A DNA stretch of 64,000 bases from Butyrivibrio sp. VCD2006. Its GTDB lineage: Bacteria > Bacillota > Clostridia > Lachnospirales > Lachnospiraceae. Made by a program: the position numbers and the translations under genes. Location: NCBI RefSeq assembly GCF_000423925.1, contig NZ_AUIX01000034.1, forward strand, positions 16,577 to 80,576, in the 5' to 3' direction. The stretch's first letter is position 1. Every line of letters starts with the position of its first letter. This document shows positions 54,219 through 63,042 of this stretch, piece by piece. The notes below the pieces were generated by a model. That model saw only the letters and a list, made by a program, of their open reading frames with translations. It did no database searches and was not told where the DNA came from.

Positions 54219-55187
54219 TCATGTTTCGTCTGTCTTTTTGTCAGATTCCCTTCCATATTCCAGACTTTTAACATGGAACTGCACATCCTGGAGAATCTTC
54301 CTGTTTGCAGCAATGGTATCTGCAAGAATTCCTATTACAAAGATAAGGAATCCAATAATTATAAGTGTACATCCCAATATGAGTGACTGAACGTGTCCTG
54401 AACTGGTACCGCGTGCCATAAATGAAAGGAATCTTATACCTATTCCAATTCCTATAGCCAAAAACGGCAAACTTATTATTGTAAAAGCCTTCAAAGGCCT
54501 ATACATAACATAGGCTCTGATTATTGTAAGCATCGACTTCTTTACATAACCCCAGATACTGTTAAATAGCCTTGAAGGTCTGAGCTCAGCATTAGTCCCT
54601 ATAGGAACACTTGTCATAGGAATGCGCTCCCGGCCTGCCTGAACTATAGTCTCAAGGGTATAGGTATAATCATTGACCACGTTCATCTTCATGGCCGCTT
54701 CCTTCGAATATGCTCTAAACCCACTTGGAGCATCCGGTATATCTGTTTTTGACGCTTTTCTTACTGTCCAGCTGCCAAGATGCTGAAGCTTCTTCTTAAT
54801 ATATGAGAAGTGCTCTGTTTCATCTATAGGTCTTGCACCAATTACTATATCTGCCTCACCATTGATAATAGGGCGCACAAGCTTCTCAATGTCTTCACCC
54901 TTATACTGGTTATCAGCATCTGTATTTACAATAATATCTGCTCCGCAGCGAAGGCATCCGTCAAGACCGGCGATAAAGCCCTTAGCCAGTCCACGGTTTT
55001 GCTTAAAGCTGACAACATGATGAACACCCCAATTCCTTGCAACCTCCACAGTATTATCCTTACTGCCATCGTTTATTATGAGATATTCTATCTCATCAAT
55101 TCCATCGATATGCTTCGGCAGATCATTAAGAGCCACTTCCAGCGTTTCTGCTTCGTTATAACATGGTATTTGAATTATTAGCTTCAT
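54219..55187 (-). CDS. DPM1-like family 2 glycosyltransferase with C-terminal membrane pair
   Basis: 322 residues from ATG 55187; GGGAGG ten bases upstream marks it, and the longer frame starts inside that site. IIQIPCYNEAETLEVALNDL, YLIINDGSKDNTV, GCLRCGADIIVNTDADNQYKGEDIEKLV and the two C-terminal spans (about 230-290) fit polyprenyl-phosphate glycosyltransferases (DPM1/YfdH-like). They make the lipid-linked sugar used by GT-C enzymes, which fits the two GT-C-like proteins in the window. Confidence 0.88.
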   Translation of the reverse strand: MKLIIQIPCYNEAETLEVALNDLPKHIDGIDEIEYLIINDGSKDNTVEVARNWGVHHVVSFKQNRGLAKGFIAGLDGCLRCGADIIVNTDADNQYKGEDIEKLVRPIINGEADIVIGARPIDETEHFSYIKKKLQHLGSWTVRKASKTDIPDAPSGFRAYSKEAAMKMNVVNDYTYTLETIVQAGRERIPMTSVPIGTNAELRPSRLFNSIWGYVKKSMLTIIRAYVMYRPLKAFTIISLPFLAIGIGIGIRFLSFMARGTSSGHVQSLILGCTLIIIGFLIFVIGILADTIAANRKILQDVQFHVKSLEYGRESDKKTDET

Positions 55188-55273
55188 ACAGATTAACCCT
55201 CCCAAATATCATTAGTAGTATATCATAGAAAAAGCTTATTTAATGATATTTTGTTTTTCTTTCTATATTTATA

Positions 55274-56824
55274 TCAATTCTCCAAAGAACATTCTTCCTG
55301 TATCTGATTATTCTCTTCCAGCTTCGATCCTCTATATATAGCCAGAAGTGCAAAATACATGGCAGTTGTAAGTGGATGCGGTCCGTTCAACATAGACTGG
55401 ATTATATAGGCAATAAGGCCTGCTATAGCATATCCATTAACACCTCTGAAATCTTCATCCTTCAATATTTTCTGAATAAAGTCCTTGATTATAATAACAT
55501 AAATTCCTACGTAAGATATAAATCCGAGCACACCGGTTGTAAGCAAATACTCCAAAACATCGTTATGGACATTTTCCAAAGTATAGTACTGTCCATAATA
55601 TTCCTCTATCTCAAACGCAAAATTCAGAGAAATAGTATCTACAAGCCCAGGCCCCATTCCAAATATCTGATAAATAAGATCATTGTCGAGAAATTGATAA
55701 ACCGCAACATACCATAAGAATCCTCGCCTATTTAAGAAGTACATATCAAACTTCATTATACCGACGATTACGATTGTAGCGACTGCAATTATCGCAAGCA
55801 CTAAATAAATAACGAACAGCTTCTTAAACAGCTTATCAAACTGTTCTGAATTAAGCTTTAAATTAAGCACCATATGGATTAACAATAGAACAAAGGATCC
55901 CCAGCCAATTATCACATGTACATTGTGAGCAAATAAAATAGGAGAAATATCATCAAGCCTTATCTCCGGTCTAAACAGGATAATAACCTTCGCAGCAAAT
56001 CCGGCTATACTAAACAAAATGCCATTTATCAGTAATCCCCAATATCTATTAGGGCTCCTTAAGCAATATGCTATTAAAAACAAATATGCAAAGCACACAA
56101 CAACATAAATACTGTCCGAATGTGTAAGGAACATATTCAGATATCCAAAAAACAATACAACACAAGCGCCTGCACGTTTAAATCCATTTTCTGACATCAC
56201 AAACATCATAACCATGATAATTATGACTATAGATAAATAAGCGCCAAACTGATCTATATTACCAATAGTAGAAGTAAAATGATCCTTCCAATTATCATCC
56301 TCGGTCATTATTTTTAGCGGATCAATCCATAGATCATTCAGAACTGCCAGAACCATAGCTATAATGCCACTAATCATCATAGCATAAATACAGCCTGACT
56401 CAGGCTTCATTTCTCGTGAAGTAATAAAATACATAAGGGAAAGTGCTATGATCATGGCTCCGCCAACCCCCCATGCCATTGAGCCAGAAAAGGCTTCATG
56501 CACATAACCGGAAATACATGATGAGATCAGACTTGTCAGAGCAAAGATGGCAACAAAAATATCCATTAAATCAACAGATGAGATGAATTTTTTTAAGCCT
56601 GAAATAAACTCCGCTTTTATTGTTTTTTTCGTTACCCCATTAGCAAGCCATTTTAAAAACAAATAAATGGAGAGTCCCGCACCAATCACAATACTCAGCC
56701 ACACAATATAATTCTTAGCGTCTAAAATATTATGATATCCATTAGAAATATATAGCGGCGATACAGCGAGAACAAATATAAAATAAATCCTTGCAACATT
56801 CTGTTTATTTACTGTAAATTTCAC
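55274..56824 (-). CDS. O-antigen ligase/polymerase-like (Wzy_C family) membrane protein
   Basis: 516 residues from GTG 56824, with AAGGGG just upstream. The ATG at 56896 is inside the terminator of the gene before it, so it is rejected. About 11 spans. STIGNIDQFGAYLSIV and ENVHNDVLEYLLTTGVLGFISY match the 8805 protein and the family's HN motif. FGMGPGLVDTISL occupies the loop before it. One of three such proteins here; one may polymerise repeat units and another attach the chain to a wall acceptor. Confidence 0.78.
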   Translation of the reverse strand: MKFTVNKQNVARIYFIFVLAVSPLYISNGYHNILDAKNYIVWLSIVIGAGLSIYLFLKWLANGVTKKTIKAEFISGLKKFISSVDLMDIFVAIFALTSLISSCISGYVHEAFSGSMAWGVGGAMIIALSLMYFITSREMKPESGCIYAMMISGIIAMVLAVLNDLWIDPLKIMTEDDNWKDHFTSTIGNIDQFGAYLSIVIIIMVMMFVMSENGFKRAGACVVLFFGYLNMFLTHSDSIYVVVCFAYLFLIAYCLRSPNRYWGLLINGILFSIAGFAAKVIILFRPEIRLDDISPILFAHNVHVIIGWGSFVLLLIHMVLNLKLNSEQFDKLFKKLFVIYLVLAIIAVATIVIVGIMKFDMYFLNRRGFLWYVAVYQFLDNDLIYQIFGMGPGLVDTISLNFAFEIEEYYGQYYTLENVHNDVLEYLLTTGVLGFISYVGIYVIIIKDFIQKILKDEDFRGVNGYAIAGLIAYIIQSMLNGPHPLTTAMYFALLAIYRGSKLEENNQIQEECSLEN

Positions 56825-56857
56825 ACCCCTTACCCCTTTATGCCAGACATATATCAT

Positions 56858-56905
56858 GGCATAATAAAAGCTGCCATGCCGTTTTAGCCCCGCCATGACA
56901 GCTTT
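56858..56905 (-). terminator. Terminator after the small secreted protein gene
   Basis: On the minus strand AAAGCTGTCATGGC ... GCATGGCAGCTTT (one mismatch) then TTATTAT. It starts 20 bases after the stop at 56926 and decides the start of the polymerase-like gene. Confidence 0.75.
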
Positions 56906-56925
56906 ATATTTATAAATGATAAATC

Positions 56926-57483
56926 TTATTTAGCCTTCTTGAAAGAATACTTAATGTTCTTTCCACCAGACTTCTGGAGCTTCTTAACAAGCTTCTTGAA
57001 AGCCTTCTTGCTCTTAGCTGTGATTACCATCTTCTTAATCTTAGAGCCCTTAAGAGCCTTCTTGTTGATGCTCTTAGCTGTAAGCTTTGTAGCATTAAGC
57101 TTAACTGTCTTTGCCTTAGAACCCTTGAACTGGTTCTTGTTAAGCTTTACAAGAGCAATAGCTGTAAGATCAATTGTCTTAGCCTTTGTGCCTTTGAATG
57201 CACTTGAAGCAAAACTTGTGATGTTTGTACCATCAGCATTAGCAATCTTAAGTGTCTTTGTTGTCTTAGTATCCTTTACAGTAGTAACGGTTGTTGTGCC
57301 ATCTGCAGCCTTAGTAACACTAAGCTCTGTGTCACCTTCGATAACAGAAACAACTTCACCATTACTCTTTTCGTATGCAGTTCTGTTATCAGTCTGCTGA
57401 TCAGTAACTGCTGCGTGTGACACTGCGGGTGCAGATGTCAGTACCAGTGCTGCGGCTAAAGCAGCTGCAAGTAATCTTTTCAT
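56926..57483 (-). CDS. Small secreted basic protein with BspA-type repeat-like region
   Basis: 185 residues. A clear signal peptide (KRLLAAALAAALVLTSAPAVSHAA) is cut near residue 25. The mature protein has short repeats, SSAFKGTKAKTIDLTAI, NQFKGSKAKTVKLNAT, KKALKGSKIKKMVITA, which are degenerate LRR_5/BspA units, and a Lys-rich end. The high positive charge suits binding to acidic wall or capsule polymer. It has its own promoter and terminator, so is made separately from the flanking glycan genes. GGGAG precedes the ATG. Confidence 0.75.
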   Translation of the reverse strand: MKRLLAAALAAALVLTSAPAVSHAAVTDQQTDNRTAYEKSNGEVVSVIEGDTELSVTKAADGTTTVTTVKDTKTTKTLKIANADGTNITSFASSAFKGTKAKTIDLTAIALVKLNKNQFKGSKAKTVKLNATKLTAKSINKKALKGSKIKKMVITAKSKKAFKKLVKKLQKSGGKNIKYSFKKAK

Positions 57484-57527
57484 GTTCTCATCTCCCTTAC
57501 ATAGTTTTTTGTAGTAACATCGAATTT

Positions 57528-57557
57528 ATTCTAGCGCTCTTCACAGAAGGTTGTCAA
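57528..57557 (-). promoter_or_regulatory. Promoter of the small secreted protein
   Basis: Perfect TTGACA (57552-57557), 18-base spacer, TAGAAT (57528-57533) on the minus strand. Confidence 0.65.
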
Positions 57558-57604
57558 CCCCTTGATTAAAAATTTACGACTTCTTGAACCAAAGATTAAC
57601 AAAA

Positions 57605-59368
57605 TTATACCAAATTGGTCTTTGGCTCAAGCTTCTTTTCCATGACATGCAGGTACTTCTCATTCCCAGATGTTGCCGCTATAATTGGCGCATATGCATC
57701 TCTTCGACTTATAGACATCATATGATGATATTTTCCAAAATAGTCGGTATATATCCTGACAAAATCCATTATTCCCTGTTGGATTTCTGCTACGCCATAC
57801 AGACTTACATCTCTCTTGCCAAATTTCAGAGTAATATCAGCTTCTTCAACGTATATGTCATCCTTACCTTCTCTGTGGTCATTTTCACAAAAGCCGACAA
57901 ACTGGGGGGCATCAGAAGAAAGCAAAAGCTCCCAAAAAATACTATAGCCCTTAGCAGAATATCGCTTCTTTAGAATATCTCTGCCCTGCCTCTGAAAATA
58001 CATATATGAAATGAGTCTCTCCGACTGCACAAGCACCTCTGAAGCGTCAGATTCCGTATGATACAAAGTGTTTGTTCCGGCAATTATTTCATATAGATTA
58101 CAGGGAATCTCAGAAGTCTCATTTATAAGGCGATTAAGCGGCTCCATTCCACTACCAGCCCATTCAACATCTACAACAGCCGCTTTTTTGCAGCCATTTA
58201 AGGTTTGCCAATAGTACCTTTCTGCCGCTGCGATTTGTTCATTATTAAAATTTTGTACACTATCACGTTTGGATAAATATACATATTCCGCATTATCCTC
58301 AGGATAATGCATTTTATATGATTTAAATAAAGCATCTCCTTTTCGCGCCAGAAACAAAAGCTTATCCAATTTTTCCTTCACATAATAATCATGTATAAAA
58401 TTACAATATCCTAAAACAAACAGCCCGCCATATATAAAACCGCATTCATATTCCATTGACCGGATCTTGAGCCCATTGTAGATGTTTGCATTTATTATTG
58501 CCCTATAAGCAGATCCCACTATAGAAGACATATCATAGGTTCGATACATGCGCTCAGCTCTGTTGATATTAGGATACAGGAGTGAATCTAATCCTGCCTT
58601 TTTTGCATTTATTACGTCGCTTAAAGGATTATCTCCAACATGAAGTATCTTTAACAAGCCTCTCTCTTTTGACAAATCCATCTTGACAAGTTTATAAAGT
58701 TTCCCATCAGCCTTACTCTTTTTATAATCACTGGAAACGTAAATCCTATCAGCTCCTTTAAAGCCATTCTTTTCAATCAAATTCCTAATTTGCTCTGTGG
58801 AAAGATACATATCCGAAATGATTATTATCTTCTTCCCCATCTCGGTGAGCTTTTTCCAGACTTCAAGCATAAAAGGATTGGCATAACAAAGCTGTAGCTC
58901 TGTTTCCCACTCTATACGCATTCCGTCAGCTGCATCAATTCCTGTGTTTTCCGCCAGATTTTCCCAAATATCCTTTAGATCAATTTCCGTATGCCCATTT
59001 TTCGCTTTGCACTTATGTCTTGCATTCAACTCAGATCGGATACGGATACTTCGAAAATCCTGCATCCCTATCTTTTCTCCAACAAGGTAAAACATGTCTG
59101 TTGGCTTGGCAAAGGGACGAAAAATCAACGTATCAAATACATCAAAAGAAATGACATCGTAGTCCCTCATTTTTTTCACAAAGGCCTCCACTGTCACTTC
59201 TTTGTTCTTTCTTCTGCTTTGTTCTGACTCACTTTCTTTTATCGGAACACGCTTTCTCTTATTACCCCAAATAAATTCTGCATTTCTCAGGCTGTTAAAC
59301 CTAAGTTTTCGTTTGATCATAAAATTTTCTGAACGTAAAGAATAATCCTCTGAGTCATTCTTGCGCAT
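57605..59368 (-). CDS. HAD-family hydrolase with uncharacterised C-terminal domain
   Basis: 587 residues from ATG 59368 (GGAG six bases upstream); ATG 59320, which overlaps the previous stop as ATGA, is an alternative. The N-terminal ~270 residues are a HAD domain: ISFDVFDTLIF (motif I, catalytic Asp near 76), IIIISDMYLS (II), HVGDNPLSDVINAKKAG (IV). The C-terminal ~300 residues contain LLFLARKGDALFKSY, VYLSKRDSVQNF and AAVVDVEWAGSGMEPLNRLI, matched in the next gene upstream by LYFLSRDAYPVYQAA and IAIVDSGWVGTTQRSLKRLI. Such HAD proteins occur in glycan loci; substrate unknown, possibly a phosphorylated sugar or glycan phosphate. Confidence 0.7.
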   Translation of the reverse strand: MRKNDSEDYSLRSENFMIKRKLRFNSLRNAEFIWGNKRKRVPIKESESEQSRRKNKEVTVEAFVKKMRDYDVISFDVFDTLIFRPFAKPTDMFYLVGEKIGMQDFRSIRIRSELNARHKCKAKNGHTEIDLKDIWENLAENTGIDAADGMRIEWETELQLCYANPFMLEVWKKLTEMGKKIIIISDMYLSTEQIRNLIEKNGFKGADRIYVSSDYKKSKADGKLYKLVKMDLSKERGLLKILHVGDNPLSDVINAKKAGLDSLLYPNINRAERMYRTYDMSSIVGSAYRAIINANIYNGLKIRSMEYECGFIYGGLFVLGYCNFIHDYYVKEKLDKLLFLARKGDALFKSYKMHYPEDNAEYVYLSKRDSVQNFNNEQIAAAERYYWQTLNGCKKAAVVDVEWAGSGMEPLNRLINETSEIPCNLYEIIAGTNTLYHTESDASEVLVQSERLISYMYFQRQGRDILKKRYSAKGYSIFWELLLSSDAPQFVGFCENDHREGKDDIYVEEADITLKFGKRDVSLYGVAEIQQGIMDFVRIYTDYFGKYHHMMSISRRDAYAPIIAATSGNEKYLHVMEKKLEPKTNLV

Positions 59369-60669
59369 AAAAGACTCCAATCAATACTTACGCCACACCT
59401 TACTATACTTGCATAGAGCCACCCACTCTCATGAATCGTAGCCCTCTTTATATTACTGCTCTTTATCCGTAGCTTCTTCCCTGCCCAGATAAAAAGTTTT
59501 CTAAATAGTCTTAGTCTCTTTATATCCTCATACGAAAGCTCAGCTGCGATATCCTGCGCCTCATACTCCAGCACATCATCGCAGAACTTTAGCCGTCCGT
59601 AATTTTCAGCCTCCCACTTGTCAGGGTAAGCCATAAGCTTCTTCAATATCTTCTCACTTACTCTAACACCATTGTCATGAGATGCACTTTCCTTAAGTGC
59701 CTTGGCATAATCAATGGCAACATTTGTCATGTCATGTAGGAACTCACCGTTCATCCCCTTGCCATCTTCTATTACGGGCTCATATTTATCATTCAACTTT
59801 TCATATGAAAGAGTCATGCCCGAGTCTTCTGAAAAAACAGCCTCAAAAAGGCAATTGCTAAATAGGACCTTCTTCTCAATATCCTTCCACGGCCTAAAAT
59901 AAAATGTATGATAAGTATCCTTATCTACGTTCTTAGGAAGATCATACAGTCCAAAATAGTACCCTTCCAGTTCTACTCCTGGCTTTTCCACGCTAATAAG
60001 TCTCTTTAAGCTTCTCTGAGTAGTTCCAACCCAGCCACTGTCTACAATAGCGATTTTTCCATCTTCCATCATGCCTTCCTGTCTCAGATACCCAAGCACA
60101 GATGAAAGCCTCGGTTTTGCATGCTCATACACTATAGGCCAGATAATTTCCAACCTCTTTTTGGCTTCTTCCTTCCAAAACAGTATCTCAGGCCTTGCTA
60201 AAACTTTATCCAGAGAATCTGTATAGCCCATCTCCTTAGAAACCCACTCGATCTCCGCGTCAGACAATGCCCCTCTTTTGAAAATTTTGCGTATTGTCAC
60301 ATCAATTCCGGATAAAAAAAGGAAATCCAAAAATGACTCCTTTGAAATAGCCATTTCCGGAATTCTAAGTGAATATCTTGAAACCCTTATATATTTTAGA
60401 ATCGGATAGCTCTGATCATCCCTGCATAGCTCCAGGGCAGCTTGATAAACAGGGTATGCATCTCTCGAAAGAAAATACAGCCTCTTTATCTCTCGCTTTT
60501 TAGCATTATCTACCACCCACTTTGCGAACTCACATATAACAGGCGCCCAGGTACTTAAATAATGTTCCTGCAAACGCCCGCATCCGTCCCCGTAAGCCTT
60601 GGATACGCTCAAAAGAGCCATACTATATGCAGGATTTTTCTGAAGTACTTCCTGATAATACTCGATCAA
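59317..60669 (-). CDS. Uncharacterised glycan-locus protein, paralog of the C-terminal half of the HAD protein
   Basis: 450 residues if started at TTG 60669, which overlaps the stop of the glycosyltransferase upstream (TTGA) and has GAGGAAGAG just before it. The open frame continues to 60753, but that part (with four cysteines) lies wholly inside the glycosyltransferase and has no ribosome site. YFLSRDAYPVYQAALELC, YIRVSRYSLRIPEM and AIVDSGWVGTTQRSLKRLI parallel the HAD protein's second domain; a HAD domain is absent. Soluble. The shared F-L-x-R and V-D-x-x-W-x-G motifs suggest an enzyme. Function unknown. Confidence 0.6.
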   Translation of the reverse strand: MIEYYQEVLQKNPAYSMALLSVSKAYGDGCGRLQEHYLSTWAPVICEFAKWVVDNAKKREIKRLYFLSRDAYPVYQAALELCRDDQSYPILKYIRVSRYSLRIPEMAISKESFLDFLFLSGIDVTIRKIFKRGALSDAEIEWVSKEMGYTDSLDKVLARPEILFWKEEAKKRLEIIWPIVYEHAKPRLSSVLGYLRQEGMMEDGKIAIVDSGWVGTTQRSLKRLISVEKPGVELEGYYFGLYDLPKNVDKDTYHTFYFRPWKDIEKKVLFSNCLFEAVFSEDSGMTLSYEKLNDKYEPVIEDGKGMNGEFLHDMTNVAIDYAKALKESASHDNGVRVSEKILKKLMAYPDKWEAENYGRLKFCDDVLEYEAQDIAAELSYEDIKRLRLFRKLFIWAGKKLRIKSSNIKRATIHESGWLYASIVRCGVSIDWSLLCARMTQRIILYVQKIL

Positions 60670-61478
60670 AGACTCTTCCTCATATTCTTGACAAACTCTA
60701 CAACCTTCACAGGAACAAACAGACTTATAAATGGTCTTAAGCAGTGCACCCATCCAAACGGAAACAATAGTCCCATTTCCTTGAAGTTCTGATACCTTAT
60801 CCTTGCCTCATAAAGGCGAAATTTAAAACTCCTCACATGATAACTTTCTCTTTCTACATGATAAAGAAAAAGATCTTCCTGTATGTTATATCCCTTACCG
60901 CCTTGCCTGAAAAGCCTCATGAAAATCTCATAATCCTCACATCTTAGTGTCTCTTCACGAGCCGCATATCCCCCGCTCTCCATCAGAATCTCTCTTCTAT
61001 ACATAACGGTAGGATGAATATAGGGTGAGTATCTTAAATAATCCTTAGCAGTCGGAATCTCCGGTCTCGTAGTCTGGCCCCAAATTCCTGCGCTGTCAAA
61101 AACCTTGGCATTGGTACCGCACCAGTCATATTCCTTGTGCTCCTCCAGGAACTTGTACTGCTTATCAAGTCTCTTCGGTAGTGATATATCGTCGACATCC
61201 ATTCTGGCGATATATCTTCCTCTGGTTCTCTTCAAACACTCATTCAAAGAAAACGCAAGACCGTGATTTTCCTCACTTCCGATGGGAACAATTCTCTTAT
61301 CCTTCCTGTGAAGGGCTTTAATCTTTTCGGAAACCTCCCAGTCTGACCCATCATCATAAATGATAAATTCAAAGTTCTTAAATGTCTGTCCCAATATTGA
61401 ATTTACAGCATGATCCAAGTCATCACGGGTTCTTTCGTTATAAACCCCCATAATTACAGAAATCTCAACTGGTTCCAT
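60666..61478 (-). CDS. Family 2 glycosyltransferase
   Basis: 270 residues from ATG 61478 (MEPVEISVIMGVYNER); the longer frame overlaps the GT4 gene. FEFIIYDDGSDWEVSEKI, NHGLAFSLNECLKRTRGRYIARMDVDDISLPKRL give nucleotide and DxD (DVDD) sites; ETLRCEDYEIFMRLFRQG is the usual ED acid/base motif. A hydrophobic C-terminal stretch (LLFPFGWVHCLRPFISLFVPV) may bind the membrane. Its stop overlaps the start of the next gene. It starts seven bases after the GT4 stop. Confidence 0.9.
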   Translation of the reverse strand: MEPVEISVIMGVYNERTRDDLDHAVNSILGQTFKNFEFIIYDDGSDWEVSEKIKALHRKDKRIVPIGSEENHGLAFSLNECLKRTRGRYIARMDVDDISLPKRLDKQYKFLEEHKEYDWCGTNAKVFDSAGIWGQTTRPEIPTAKDYLRYSPYIHPTVMYRREILMESGGYAAREETLRCEDYEIFMRLFRQGGKGYNIQEDLFLYHVERESYHVRSFKFRLYEARIRYQNFKEMGLLFPFGWVHCLRPFISLFVPVKVVEFVKNMRKSL

Positions 61479-61485
61479 CTTTATC

Positions 61486-62637
61486 TCATTTTCCCATCTT
61501 TGCAATTGCCCTGTCATAGATCTCTTCCAGGGTCTTTTTTGCAGATTTTTTCCAGAATATTTTACTCAGTTTATATGCCTGTTCTGAATAGGTCTTCCTT
61601 AAATCCTCATCATTTTTTATTCTGATGATAGCATCTGCAAATCCATCTACATCATCATGTTTGCAAACAACGCCGTTATCCCCATGATGCATATATTCTC
61701 TCGTACCACGATTATCTGCCGCTATTACAGGGATTCCACATCCGAGAGCTTCAACAGCAGCCATTCCAAATCCCTCTCTTATAGAAGGAAAAGCAAACAC
61801 ATCGCAAGACTGCAGTACTCTCTCCATATCGTCCCTATATCCCAGAAGCCTTACCCTCTCGGAAAGTCCCAGCTCAGCAATAAGCTGCTCAAGTTCCTCC
61901 TGCATTGGACCTCGCCCACACATACTATAGTAGATATTCTTATCTGAAAGCTTAGCAATAGCTTTAATCACAACTGACTGGTTTTTATTTCCATTAAGCT
62001 CAGCTGCAGTAACTATATGAAAAGCATCCTTGGGGATTCCAAGCTCTTCTCTCACTTCATCCCTTATCTCCGGCATCGGATGAAACTTATCCGTATCAAG
62101 ACCGACTCCATGCAGAAGCTCAACTTCCCCATTCTTACGCATCTTGAAGTTCTTAGCCCTTAAAAAGTCCTCCTGATTGATGGTTATAATCACATCGGTC
62201 ATTTTTGCAAGAAACTTCTCAGCAGGATAAAACATAATCCAATATGGTTTTGGTGCTCCCTTAAAGAAATGGAATCCGTGCGCAGTATATATCATAAGTG
62301 GCTTCTTACCACTGCATACACCCGCCATTCTTCCAAGCATGCCGCCAACAGGATTATGGCAATGTACAATATTTATATTTTCATCTTTAATTATTTTTGA
62401 TAACTGGGTTAACCCCTTGAAATTCTTAATCAGATGCCAGGGCTTCTTATGAAGTGTTATAGGATGCATAACTATCCCCTGATTATTAAGATCTTCTATA
62501 TCAAATTTATAGACAGGATTGGTGAAATCCGATGCATAATGCACCGTATATCCTCTCTCCTTAAGCACTTTCACATCATTATCAAGAAACTGTGGCAAAA
62601 ATCCCGCAGTACTTGACACAATCAGAGCATTACTCAT
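61486..62637 (-). CDS. Family 4 glycosyltransferase (first gene of the upper polysaccharide unit)
   Basis: 383 residues, GT-B. IVSSTAGFLPQFLDNDVKVLKERGYTVHYASDF and HCHNPVGGMLGRMAG at the N-terminus, YTAHGFHFFKGAP as in EpsD/CapM-type enzymes, and CDVFAFPSIREGFGMAAVEALGCGIPVIAADNRG with EX7E at the C-terminus. The EpsD/CapM group usually adds the second sugar of the repeat unit. GGGGTGA lies before the ATG. No phosphoglycosyltransferase initiating enzyme was found in the window, so it must be elsewhere. Confidence 0.92.
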   Translation of the reverse strand: MSNALIVSSTAGFLPQFLDNDVKVLKERGYTVHYASDFTNPVYKFDIEDLNNQGIVMHPITLHKKPWHLIKNFKGLTQLSKIIKDENINIVHCHNPVGGMLGRMAGVCSGKKPLMIYTAHGFHFFKGAPKPYWIMFYPAEKFLAKMTDVIITINQEDFLRAKNFKMRKNGEVELLHGVGLDTDKFHPMPEIRDEVREELGIPKDAFHIVTAAELNGNKNQSVVIKAIAKLSDKNIYYSMCGRGPMQEELEQLIAELGLSERVRLLGYRDDMERVLQSCDVFAFPSIREGFGMAAVEALGCGIPVIAADNRGTREYMHHGDNGVVCKHDDVDGFADAIIRIKNDEDLRKTYSEQAYKLSKIFWKKSAKKTLEEIYDRAIAKMGK

Positions 62638-62884
62638 CCCTCACCCCAACTACTATCGTATATAACGCGTTTCTACAATTACATCATTTTACGACAATCC
62701 CCCTCATTTTACAACTCTAATGCAGAAGCCATTTGGGCCATCATTCTACTTATGTGATATATCATGTTATATGTTTGCATACTATTTATCAAATGCTTCT
62801 CACCGAGTTAAATATTACCAATTATTACATTTATATTCACAAAAAATTAACTACTTTTTTATCTTGACTTAAGGTATAATATCT

Positions 62885-63015
62885 TTAGTTTAAAGCAGAA
62901 AGCAAGTTAGAAGTTCTCCATTGCAATAACCGAACAAAATCTTGTTGTGCTTCAATCCCATAGGCTTAGTGACATTAATAATTAAAACCTCCGATCTCCC
63001 GGAGGTTTTATATTT
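62885..63015 (+). ncRNA. Possible small RNA between the polysaccharide unit and the lipoprotein
   Basis: A perfect TATAAT (62875-62880) on the plus strand is followed by a segment that can fold as a rod: AAGCA and CAAG pair with CTTG and TGCTT, with GTTC/GAAC inside, and the stretch ends in the AAAACCTCC/GGAGGTTTT hairpin with a T-run. The -35 box is poor. No known RNA family was recognised. The rest of this 405-base gap shows nothing. Confidence 0.25.
62984..63009 (-). terminator. Bidirectional terminator after the lipoprotein gene
   Basis: AAAACCTCC (62984-62992), 8-base loop, GGAGGTTTT (63001-63009), with T-rich tails on both strands. It lies 33 bases after the stop at 63043. Confidence 0.75.
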
Positions 63016-63042
63016 TTGCAAATCTCAATATCACTAGCAAAA

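Noticed and set aside
56825..56896. ATG start at 56896 for the polymerase-like protein
   Set aside because: The ATG is inside the terminator stem of the preceding gene; GTG 56824 has a proper AAGGGG site.
60670..60753. Cysteine-rich N-terminal extension (CSCEGCRVC) of the 59317 protein as a metal-binding domain
   Set aside because: It lies entirely within the upstream glycosyltransferase, lacks a ribosome site, and TTG 60669 with GAGGAAGAG is the better coupled start.
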